A model generated the notes under the pieces. The model ran no database searches. It worked only from the letters and a program-made list of their open reading frames with translations, and was not told where the DNA came from. From DASYDU01 sp036499445 (GTDB lineage Bacteria > Planctomycetota > Planctomycetia > Pirellulales > Lacipirellulaceae): 8,719 bases of DNA. The DNA lies in the NCBI GenBank assembly GCA_036499445.1, contig DASYDU010000153.1:1-8719 (forward strand), given 5' to 3'. Shown piece by piece: positions 1 to 6,879 of this stretch (positions within the stretch are counted from its first letter, which is position 1; every line of letters begins with the position of its first letter). The position numbers and the translations under genes were made by a program.

Positions 1-153
1 TGTCCTTGGTGCCCTCGTGGTGAAAATGACCACCCATCCTGTAGATCCCGCCGATCCTGTTTCCCAGTCTAAAAAGAAAGGAGAGAACCGGCCGCCTACC
101 CAAGAACAACCGGTCCCCTTCGAACAAAACACGTCCCCTTCGCCATTCGAACG

Positions 154-174
154 CCCGAACCCTGAACCCCGAAC
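154..174. repeat. Heptanucleotide tandem repeat, CCCGAAC type
   Basis: Three contiguous 7-nt units are seen: CCCGAAC (154-160), CCTGAAC (161-167) and CCCGAAC (168-174). They are preceded by a related TTCGAAC (146-152), offset by one base. The repeat lies outside any gene. Its 7-nt period matches two other repeats at the right end of the window, although the unit sequences differ. Confidence 0.6.
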
Positions 175-194
175 CGTTCCCGCCCCCAATCGCT

Positions 195-293
195 AGTAGT
201 GTACAAGCCAATAGACCACAATTTGCCAGTTTTCTGTCCCTCCCTCTTGAACCACGACATGAACACCGATACAGTAATCATACGTACACTACT
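195..293. promoter_or_regulatory. 10-bp inverted repeat flanking the recA promoter
   Basis: AGTAGTGTAC at 195-204 is exactly inverted as GTACACTACT at 284-293, with 79 bp between. The second copy starts eight bases after the candidate -10 element, so it would overlap the transcription start. The first copy lies about 40 bp upstream of the -35. This is where paired operator sites would sit. recA is normally repressed by LexA, but these half-sites are not the E. coli, Gram-positive or alphaproteobacterial LexA box. They vaguely recall the AGTAGT/ACTACT core of the Xanthomonas LexA motif. A regulator role is an inference. Confidence 0.35.
247..275 (+). promoter_or_regulatory. Candidate sigma-70-type promoter of recA
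   Basis: TTGAAC (247-252) and TACAGT (270-275) are separated by 17 bp, each matching four of six consensus bases. The predicted start of transcription is near 282, giving a leader of about 115 nt before recA. It is the best-spaced pair I find in this upstream region, and it lies between the two arms of the 10-bp inverted repeat. Planctomycete promoters are poorly characterised, so this remains a pattern match. Confidence 0.4.
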
Positions 294-382
294 TCAAGGA
301 CGTTTTCGCCGGCCGCCCGGCCACAAACGCCAGCCAGTTGCCAGGTCAAATCTGACTTGCCTTTCAGCCAAGCCTATTAGAT

Positions 383-388
383 AAAGGG
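383..388 (+). promoter_or_regulatory. Ribosome binding site supporting the long RecA start
   Basis: AAAGGG lies eight bases before the ATG at 397. No purine-rich stretch stands at a suitable distance before the internal ATGs at 502 and 601. This is the main sequence evidence that the N-terminal extension is translated. Confidence 0.5.
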
Positions 389-396
389 TCCATCGC

Positions 397-1650
<1,254 letters not shown>

Positions 1651-1674
1651 CACGAAGCCGCTTAAAACGACGGA

Positions 1675-3201
1675 GTGATACTGCGCACCGCAATCTTCGT
1701 TCTGATCTCGACGATATTGACGACGGCGAGCCCACTTCAGCGGGCGGGAGCGCAACCAAGTGCCCCGAGCGCTCCAAACAACCCCGCCGCCGACCAAGCA
1801 ACCGTCGCCGCCATTGAACGAACGCTGGTCGAAGTCATTCACCATGCCGAGCCGAGCGTCGTCGCTGTCGCCCGCTCGGCCCCCCAACAACAATCGCTCT
1901 TAGCGCCGCATGCAGATGACATATTTACTGATCTCCGCCAACAGCCTGTAACGGGCGAACCCAGTACCGTCGCCGCCGGCGTCATCATCGACGCCGCCGG
2001 CCTGGTCCTCACAGAATACCTGGCTGTCCGCGAAGGCGAACAAAATACGATCACCACGATCGATGGAAAAACCTACGCCGCTACGATCAAGGCCGCCGAT
2101 CCTCGTAGCGGCCTTGCCGTGCTATCGATTGTCGCCGCAGCCGACAACAAACGTTTTCACGCCATCACCTTTGGCGATGCTTCACAGCTCCGCAAGGGGC
2201 AGTTCGTCATTGCGATCGGCAATCCTTACGCGATCCGTAGCGACGGCGAACCCACGGCCAGTTGGGGCATCGTCACGAACCTCGCCCGCAAAGCGCCCCC
2301 TGGAATCAATCTCAACGACGCCCCTGGCCCGAACAACGACTACCGAACGACACTTCATCACCTCGGCACACTCATCCAAACCGACGCCAAGCTAGGCTGG
2401 AGCGCCGGCGGCGGGGCACTCGTCAATCTTCGCGGTGAACTCGTTGGTCTCACTACGACCGTCGCCACGATCGCGGGTCACGAGCAACCGGCCGGCTATG
2501 CCATCCCAATGGACGAAACAATCCGCCGGATCATCGACACGCTCAAACAAGGCCAAGAAGTCGAATACGGCTTGCTCGGCATTGGCTTTCAAACGGGAAA
2601 TACCGCGGCGACTGGCACGGCGACCGCCGGCGCAGTTGTCCAACAAGTCTATCCCGGTAGCCCCGCTGCTCGCGCCGGTCTTCAGGCCGGCGACGTGATC
2701 ACTCAGATTGCCGGGCAGCCGGTGAACGACGTGGATCGTCTCCAATTGTTAGTCAGTCGACTTTTGCCGTCACAACAAGTGACGATCGATTACTTGAGAG
2801 GCAATCACCCGGCAACTGCACAAGCTTCGCTCTCCAAGCTTGCCGTTCCGGGTAAGAAAGTCGTGACCGATCGGCCGCCCAGCTGGCGCGGCATCCGCGT
2901 CGACTACGCGCTGGCGCTCGACGCGGCGACGTTGGCCGAGCAGTTGGCCGCCGGCGCGCTCGATCCCGCTGGATGCGTCGTCGTCAGCGACGTCGCCCAG
3001 AATAGCTCGGCGTGGAACGCTGGAGTGCGGCCCGGAATGTTCATCAGTCACGTCGGCGACCAACGTGTGACAACGCCGGGCGAATTTCGGGACGCTGTTC
3101 AGAACGCCGACGAGAATGTCAATCTGCGATTGACGCAGCCGATTCGTTCGCCCAATGACGGCGGTGGCAGAGACTTAGAAATCCCGCCGACCCAACCATG
3201 A
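1675..3201 (+). CDS. HtrA/DegP-like pseudoprotease with two PDZ domains
   Basis: Exported 508-residue protein with the DegP/DegQ layout. It has a signal peptide (about 1-26, ending AGA), a trypsin-like domain (about 45-290), PDZ1 (about 298-385) and PDZ2 (about 404-486). The fold is clear from GVIIDAAG, DPRS, IGNPY, IQTDA and GGALVNLRGELVG. All three catalytic positions are changed: the His of the TNNHVV-type motif is Leu116 (TEYLAV), the Asp of DPRSD is Gly146, and the Ser of GNSGG is Gly245 (SAGGG). Ser243 is two residues out of register. Peptidase activity is therefore unlikely; a chaperone, scaffold or substrate-binding role is my inference. The start is GTG at 1675. A CTG at 1681 has better spacing from GGAG (1672-1675), and an in-frame stop at 1663 excludes anything longer. 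It follows recA closely and ends 11 bases from a convergent gene. Confidence 0.9.
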   Translation: MILRTAIFVLISTILTTASPLQRAGAQPSAPSAPNNPAADQATVAAIERTLVEVIHHAEPSVVAVARSAPQQQSLLAPHADDIFTDLRQQPVTGEPSTVAAGVIIDAAGLVLTEYLAVREGEQNTITTIDGKTYAATIKAADPRSGLAVLSIVAAADNKRFHAITFGDASQLRKGQFVIAIGNPYAIRSDGEPTASWGIVTNLARKAPPGINLNDAPGPNNDYRTTLHHLGTLIQTDAKLGWSAGGGALVNLRGELVGLTTTVATIAGHEQPAGYAIPMDETIRRIIDTLKQGQEVEYGLLGIGFQTGNTAATGTATAGAVVQQVYPGSPAARAGLQAGDVITQIAGQPVNDVDRLQLLVSRLLPSQQVTIDYLRGNHPATAQASLSKLAVPGKKVVTDRPPSWRGIRVDYALALDAATLAEQLAAGALDPAGCVVVSDVAQNSSAWNAGVRPGMFISHVGDQRVTTPGEFRDAVQNADENVNLRLTQPIRSPNDGGGRDLEIPPTQP

Positions 3202-3212
3202 AAGATCGAGAG

Positions 3213-3980
3213 TCAGCAGCCGAGATTCTGACGAGCGCGAGCCCGCCAACCAAGTGCGCCGGCGGCCAGAAGTGCGAGTATCGCGCTGCTCGGTTCGGGT
3301 ACTCCCGCAGCCGAAAGTGCGCCAGCTCCATTCCCTTGGCCCAGCGAAAAGCCCGTCAGCGACTGCCCCAGATGGTCGCGCCAAATCGTGTAATCTGCAA
3401 TGTCCACGATTCCATTGTGGTTGCCGTCTGTAGACGGGGAATCGGTTTGTCCAAACCGCATAATCCAAGCCAAGTAGTCAAATTGATTGACGACGCCATT
3501 GGCCGTGTAGTCGCCATCCAAGACAAGATCTTTCACTACGGTGGCATCGGTTCCGTCAGGAAGTTTGACGATCGGCGTCCCAAGGTAGTCGATGGGCACA
3601 GTATTGCTTTTCCATATTCGCCCGAGACTGATCGACCGAAATGGCGGCAACGTTCCAAGAGACCCCGGGGCAATTGCTGTTTCAACCAGCTGCGACGTAG
3701 TTCCAGGTACCGCATTCCAAGCGTGCGTTGGATCGATGAACCCGTTGCCATTGACATCATAATTGCCGGCGATCGGGATCCATTTTGTTGGATCGAGTGC
3801 CATGTTAGACGAATCGATCTCGTAGAAAATAAAAGAAAAAGGTGTCGCGGTCAGATTCGCCAATCTCACTTCACCGGTGAGCGGGTAGAGCTGCAGGTCG
3901 ACGGTCGCCGCGTGCGACTGCAAGTTGGTGAGCACCTGCAAACAGAAACAGGTAATTCCGACAAACAACCGCTTGGACAC
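3213..3980 (-). CDS. Secreted dockerin-like protein with PEP-CTERM sorting tail
   Basis: Protein of 255 residues predicted to be exported and processed by an exosortase. A signal peptide covers about 1-25 (cleavage near SHAA). The middle holds dockerin-type calcium loops: DGDYTANGVVNQFD (155-168) and DGNHNGIVDIAD (185-196), each followed by a short helix as in type I dockerins. A further isolated loop, DVNGNGFID, lies at 75-83. The C-terminus is a PEP-CTERM signal: VPEP (227-230), a hydrophobic segment (231-244), then RARAR (246-250). The start is GTG at 3980, with a TGA two codons before it; AGG stands nine bases upstream. The N-terminal half (26-150) resembles nothing I can name. Such proteins are abundant at planctomycete surfaces; ligand and function are unknown. 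The 3' end faces the HtrA-like gene. Confidence 0.85.
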   Translation of the reverse strand: MSKRLFVGITCFCLQVLTNLQSHAATVDLQLYPLTGEVRLANLTATPFSFIFYEIDSSNMALDPTKWIPIAGNYDVNGNGFIDPTHAWNAVPGTTSQLVETAIAPGSLGTLPPFRSISLGRIWKSNTVPIDYLGTPIVKLPDGTDATVVKDLVLDGDYTANGVVNQFDYLAWIMRFGQTDSPSTDGNHNGIVDIADYTIWRDHLGQSLTGFSLGQGNGAGALSAAGVPEPSSAILALLAAGALGWRARARQNLGC

Positions 3981-4227
3981 TGCTCAATACCTGGGGAAAA
4001 ATGCGTGAACAGAGCCGTCGCCCCGATCGGAGACGGGTCCGGCAATTGGCCTCATCATCAAGAGCAAATGAATAGCCTGCCGCGGCGAGACAAGATACCT
4101 TCAGGTGGGTCGCCGCTTGCGGGCCACTGCGTTCCAATGCCATTTTAACATGGGGCAACAACCAACACCACGAAAACGCCCCTTTACGGCGGATTTGCCG
4201 ATTATTCAGGTTCGGCAATTGGGATAC
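3981..4227. other. Spacer between two minus-strand genes
   Basis: No supported gene lies in these 247 bases. At the left-transcribing end of the metallophosphatase gene a hairpin is present (4195-4218). On the minus strand TAAAAT (4143-4148) could be a -10 element for the PEP-CTERM gene, but its -35 partner is poor and the leader would be about 160 nt, so I do not call it. Confidence 0.5.
4195..4218 (-). terminator. Hairpin just after the metallophosphatase gene
   Basis: TTGCCGA (4195-4201) and TCGGCAA (4212-4218) form a 7-bp stem with a 10-nt loop, starting ten bases beyond the metallophosphatase stop codon. No T-tract follows on the minus strand, so it is not a standard intrinsic terminator. 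It may be an RNA 3'-end stabiliser or part of a weak terminator. Confidence 0.35.
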
Positions 4228-4896
4228 TCAACTGGATGAATCGCGTAATTTACCTTCACGATTTACTTGCCAGATTTGGCCGTTCGCGGCGTTCAAAGCC
4301 GTCAGCCAGCCGCCACCGTAACAATAGGTATCAATGCAAATCAAATAGCCGTAGTCGAGGACTTCGCCAGACTTTTGCGAGGTATGCCCAACAATCGCCG
4401 TCTTGCCAGACACGTGGGCTGCAGGCAACATGTCGCGGAGCGAGTGCCAGCGCCACAATGACCATTTCTGTGATGAAAGCGGTTGTTCCGGATGATACGC
4501 GCCGTGAACAAAAAAATGCGTGTCAGTTTCAAAAAAGTCCCCCCAGGAGCGGATGTATTCGACGTGATCGTTCGGTACGAACGAGTCGTCAGCCGATTGA
4601 CTGTACGACTGCACTGTGGCGTCGCCCCCACACAGGAGCCAATTATCCGGCTGGGGACGGCCCCCGAGATGTGCCAGCATCATCTCCTCGTGATTGCCCA
4701 AAAGCGGCACGAGACGGCAATGTTCGCGGAGGTCCAAGAGCTGCTCGATAACGCCACAACTGTCCGGACCGCGATCGACACAATCGCCGAGCGTCACGAT
4801 CGTGTCGTCCGGCTGCGGCTTGATCAAGTCCAGCATCGCGCGAAGCGCGACCGCGCAGCCATGGATATCGCCGATAGCAATCACTCGTGGCGGCAT
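4228..4896 (-). CDS. PPP-family metallophosphatase (Ap4A hydrolase or Ser/Thr phosphatase type)
   Basis: Cytoplasmic 222-residue hydrolase using a two-metal centre. All signature motifs of the PPP superfamily are present: GDIHG (9-13), GDCVDRG (37-43), GNHE (67-70), the metal-binding His in FVHG (His131) and GH in IVGHT (170-171). The WSLWRW segment (145-150) lies where ApaH/PrpA-like enzymes have a conserved Trp-Arg, and the end has IDT followed by GGGWLTAL. The motifs do not decide between diadenosine tetraphosphate hydrolysis and protein dephosphorylation. Length is close to PrpA-like enzymes and shorter than ApaH. The ATG at 4896 starts directly at the first strand of the fold, although the ribosome binding site is poor. 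It is divergent from thiC, sharing a 160-bp intergenic region. Confidence 0.9.
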   Translation of the reverse strand: MPPRVIAIGDIHGCAVALRAMLDLIKPQPDDTIVTLGDCVDRGPDSCGVIEQLLDLREHCRLVPLLGNHEEMMLAHLGGRPQPDNWLLCGGDATVQSYSQSADDSFVPNDHVEYIRSWGDFFETDTHFFVHGAYHPEQPLSSQKWSLWRWHSLRDMLPAAHVSGKTAIVGHTSQKSGEVLDYGYLICIDTYCYGGGWLTALNAANGQIWQVNREGKLRDSSS

Positions 4897-4989
4897 GGAC
4901 GTCCGGCGGCTGGGGAGGGGCGTAGCCTATTGATTGTGGCTCGGAGAGTGGACCAGGGCAATGCCGCTCCGGAGACGTCGCGACGTTCG

Positions 4990-5017
4990 TTGACAACCTG
5001 TCCCACAGCGATAGGAT
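4990..5017 (+). promoter_or_regulatory. Candidate thiC promoter
   Basis: A perfect -35 TTGACA (4990-4995) is followed after 16 bp by TAGGAT (5012-5017), four of six matches to the -10 consensus. Transcription would begin near 5024, leaving a leader of only about 34 nt before the ATG at 5058. That is too short for a TPP riboswitch. It also places the upstream in-frame ATG at 5016 inside the -10 element, which argues against the longer ThiC start. Confidence 0.55.
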
Positions 5018-5039
5018 GGAGCGAAATACCCTTGAACAC

Positions 5040-5048
5040 GGAGGTGAT
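5040..5048 (+). promoter_or_regulatory. Strong Shine-Dalgarno sequence that sets the ThiC start
   Basis: GGAGGTGAT is a nine-base complement to the 3' end of 16S rRNA. The ATG at 5058 lies nine bases after it, 13 after the GGAGG core. An in-frame TTG at 5049 directly abuts it and is an alternative that would add three residues. The ATG at 5016 lies upstream of it and cannot use it. Confidence 0.6.
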
Positions 5049-5057
5049 TTGAGAATT

Positions 5058-6401
5058 ATGCCTGAGCCGATTACGCAACTCGAAATGGCCCGCGCGGGCG
5101 TCACTTCGCCGGAGATGGAATACGTAGCCCGCCGCGAGCAGATCGCGCCGGAGCTCGTGCGCAGCGAAGTGGCCGCGGGGCGAATGGTCATTCCCGCCAA
5201 CAAGGTTCACTTGGCCGGCCGGCTCGAACCGATGGGCATTGGCATCGCGGCCCGCTGCAAGGTGAACGCCAACATCGGCAACTCGGCCGTCACAAGCGAC
5301 TTGGACGGCGAGCTGGAAAAACTTCACACCGCGGTCCACTTCGGTGCAGACACCGTGATGGACCTCTCCACCGGTCGCGACATCGACAACATCCGCGAGC
5401 AGTTGATTGCCGCATCGCCCGTGCCGATCGGCACTGTGCCGATCTATCAGATGCTTGAGGAGCTTGGCGGCGAAATCGAGGACATGAAGCCGCAGCATTT
5501 CCTTGACATGGTCGAGCACCAAGCGAAGCAAGGCGTCGACTATATGACGGTCCACTGCGGCGTCATGCTCGAGCACCTGCATCTGACGATGAACCGCGTG
5601 ACCGGCATCGTTAGTCGTGGCGGATCGCTGATCGCCAAGTGGATGATGACGCATCGCCAACAGAATCCGCTCTATACGAGTTTCGACGACCTGTGCGACA
5701 TCATGCGGCAGTACGACGTCACGTGGAGCTTGGGCGACGGCTTGCGGCCCGGCTCGATCGCCGACGCCAGCGACGCGGCCCAATTCGCCGAACTCGACGT
5801 GCTGGGCGAGCTCACGGCGCGCGGTCAGGCCCGTGGCACACAAGTCATGGTTGAGGGCCCGGGCCACATTCCGATGGATCAGATCCAGATGAACATCGAG
5901 AGGCAGATCGAAATCTGCAACGGCGCTCCGTTCTACGTGCTTGGCCCACTGGTGACCGACTTCGCTCCTGGCTACGACCACATTACCAGTTGCATCGGCG
6001 CGGCTCTGGCCGGCTGGCATGGGGCGGCGATGTTGTGTTACGTCACGCCGAAGGAACATCTGGGCTTGCCGGAACGCGAGGACGTCAAGCAGGGCATGAT
6101 CGCGTACAAGATCGCGGCCCACGCGGCCGACATTGCTCGCAAGCGGCCGGGCGCTCAAGATCGGGACGACGCTTTGTCGCGGGCGCGCTTTGCTTTTGAT
6201 TGGAATGAGCAGTTCCGGCTGGCGCTCGATCCGGAGACGGCACGCGCCTATCACGACACAACGCTGCCACAAGACACTTTCAAGAGCGCCCACTTCTGCA
6301 GCATGTGCGGACCAAAGTATTGTTCGATGAAGATCACGGAAGAGATTCGAGCGATGGCGGCCGAGAGTCCGCTGGAGTTGCCGGTGGCCGCGAAGGCGTA
6401 G
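5058..6401 (+). CDS. thiC: Phosphomethylpyrimidine synthase ThiC, short form
   Basis: Radical-SAM enzyme of thiamine biosynthesis that rearranges aminoimidazole ribotide into hydroxymethylpyrimidine phosphate. The 447 residues include the family landmarks KVNANIGNS, MDLSTGRD, VPIGTVPIYQ, SRGGSL, SLGDGLRPGS, EGPGHIPM and PLVTDFAPGYDHI. The C-terminal cluster motif CSMCGPKYC (CX2CX4C: Cys414, Cys417, Cys422) binds the [4Fe-4S] cluster. It lacks the extra N-terminal domain of enzymes such as E. coli ThiC (about 630 residues) and matches the short form. I start at 5058 because of the Shine-Dalgarno at 5040-5048 and because an upstream ATG (5016) falls in the predicted promoter. A metal-binding lipoprotein follows 24 bases downstream. 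No other thiamine gene lies in the window. Confidence 0.97.
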   Translation: MPEPITQLEMARAGVTSPEMEYVARREQIAPELVRSEVAAGRMVIPANKVHLAGRLEPMGIGIAARCKVNANIGNSAVTSDLDGELEKLHTAVHFGADTVMDLSTGRDIDNIREQLIAASPVPIGTVPIYQMLEELGGEIEDMKPQHFLDMVEHQAKQGVDYMTVHCGVMLEHLHLTMNRVTGIVSRGGSLIAKWMMTHRQQNPLYTSFDDLCDIMRQYDVTWSLGDGLRPGSIADASDAAQFAELDVLGELTARGQARGTQVMVEGPGHIPMDQIQMNIERQIEICNGAPFYVLGPLVTDFAPGYDHITSCIGAALAGWHGAAMLCYVTPKEHLGLPEREDVKQGMIAYKIAAHAADIARKRPGAQDRDDALSRARFAFDWNEQFRLALDPETARAYHDTTLPQDTFKSAHFCSMCGPKYCSMKITEEIRAMAAESPLELPVAAKA

Positions 6402-6425
6402 GTTCAGGGAATCGAGGAGGTTGTG

Positions 6426-6851
6426 ATGATCCGTTTTGCTCGGCTGGCGATTGTTGTGGCGGTCTTGTCGGGCTGCATCCGCGGGAGCGGCGATGTCAAG
6501 GAAATCGGAGTCGCGGGCACGCCGGTGGCATTCAACGTGGACGGCGCGCCGACGGTCGAATTCAATGTCCCGGACATGATGTGCCCGACGAGTTGCGTCG
6601 CGAAAACGCGAGAAATCCTTTCGCAGCAGCCGGGAGCGAAAGAAGTGCTGGTCGACTTCGACACGAAGACGGCCGTCGTGGCCATTGAAGCGGATCAGTT
6701 CGACGCGAGCCAAGCTATTGCGGCGCTCGTGGATCACGGCTTCGATCATTCGACCGTCAAATCCGAGGTAAGCAAGTCCAAATCGGCCGCAGCAATCGCA
6801 ACGCCCGGCGACGGGGCGGAAGAGGCCGCGACCAGCCGCCACTCCGGCTAG
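6426..6851 (+). CDS. Lipoprotein with heavy-metal-associated (HMA) domain
   Basis: Predicted exported lipoprotein of 141 residues. The N-terminus is a short type II signal with lipobox LSGC (14-17, Cys17 lipidated). After a linker comes an HMA-like beta-alpha-beta fold (about 41-110), with PDMMCPTSC carrying Cys53 and Cys57. Residues VLVDFDTKTAVV and FDASQAIAALVDHGF fit the later strands and helix. Classic HMA domains have CxxC; here the spacing is CxxxC. The last 30 residues are Ala/Lys/Ser-rich and probably disordered. GAGGAGG (6414-6420) lies five bases before the ATG at 6426, better than the adjacent GTG at 6423. It begins 24 bases after thiC, so co-transcription is likely. A role in binding copper or another soft metal outside the cytoplasmic membrane is inferred from the fold. 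Confidence 0.82.
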   Translation: MIRFARLAIVVAVLSGCIRGSGDVKEIGVAGTPVAFNVDGAPTVEFNVPDMMCPTSCVAKTREILSQQPGAKEVLVDFDTKTAVVAIEADQFDASQAIAALVDHGFDHSTVKSEVSKSKSAAAIATPGDGAEEAATSRHSG

Positions 6852-6879
6852 TCGATCGCTTTCGGGTCCTTGTATCGCC

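Larger units (their letters stand above)
1..396. other. Non-coding region upstream of recA
   Basis: I see no convincing gene here; short open frames on both strands resemble nothing and have no ribosome binding site. Positions 1-26, read on the minus strand, are a degenerate near-tandem of about 9 nt (ACGAGGGC, then ACCAAGGAC). GTCCCCTTCG occurs twice (113-122 and 133-142). A heptamer tandem lies at 154-174. From about 190 the composition becomes more AT-rich, and the stretch to 396 holds the likely recA promoter, an inverted repeat and the recA ribosome binding site. The first part is probably an intergenic spacer behind an unseen gene to the left. Confidence 0.6.

Noticed and set aside
249..264. 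GAAC-N8-GAAC upstream of recA as an alphaproteobacterial-type LexA box
   Set aside because: The spacing is eight instead of seven and it lies between -35 and -10 by chance-level similarity.
3198..4148. Long plus-strand open frame of 316 codons opposite the PEP-CTERM gene
   Set aside because: Its translation has no recognisable domain, whereas the minus strand gives a signal peptide, calcium loops and a PEP-CTERM tail.
3871..4218. Minus-strand frame of 115 codons upstream of and overlapping the PEP-CTERM gene
   Set aside because: No domain or ribosome binding site is seen, and it overlaps the signal peptide region of a well-supported gene in another frame.
4911..5020. Fragments resembling a TPP riboswitch (GGGGCG, GGCTCGGAGA, ACCTGTCCCACAGCG)
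   Set aside because: The order is suggestive, but the strictly conserved CTGAGA and TGGATAATGCC segments are missing, no P1 stem forms, and the last piece is the spacer of a good promoter.
5016..5057. Longer ThiC start at the ATG at 5016
   Set aside because: It lies within the predicted -10 element and upstream of the strong Shine-Dalgarno, and the added residues do not match the family.
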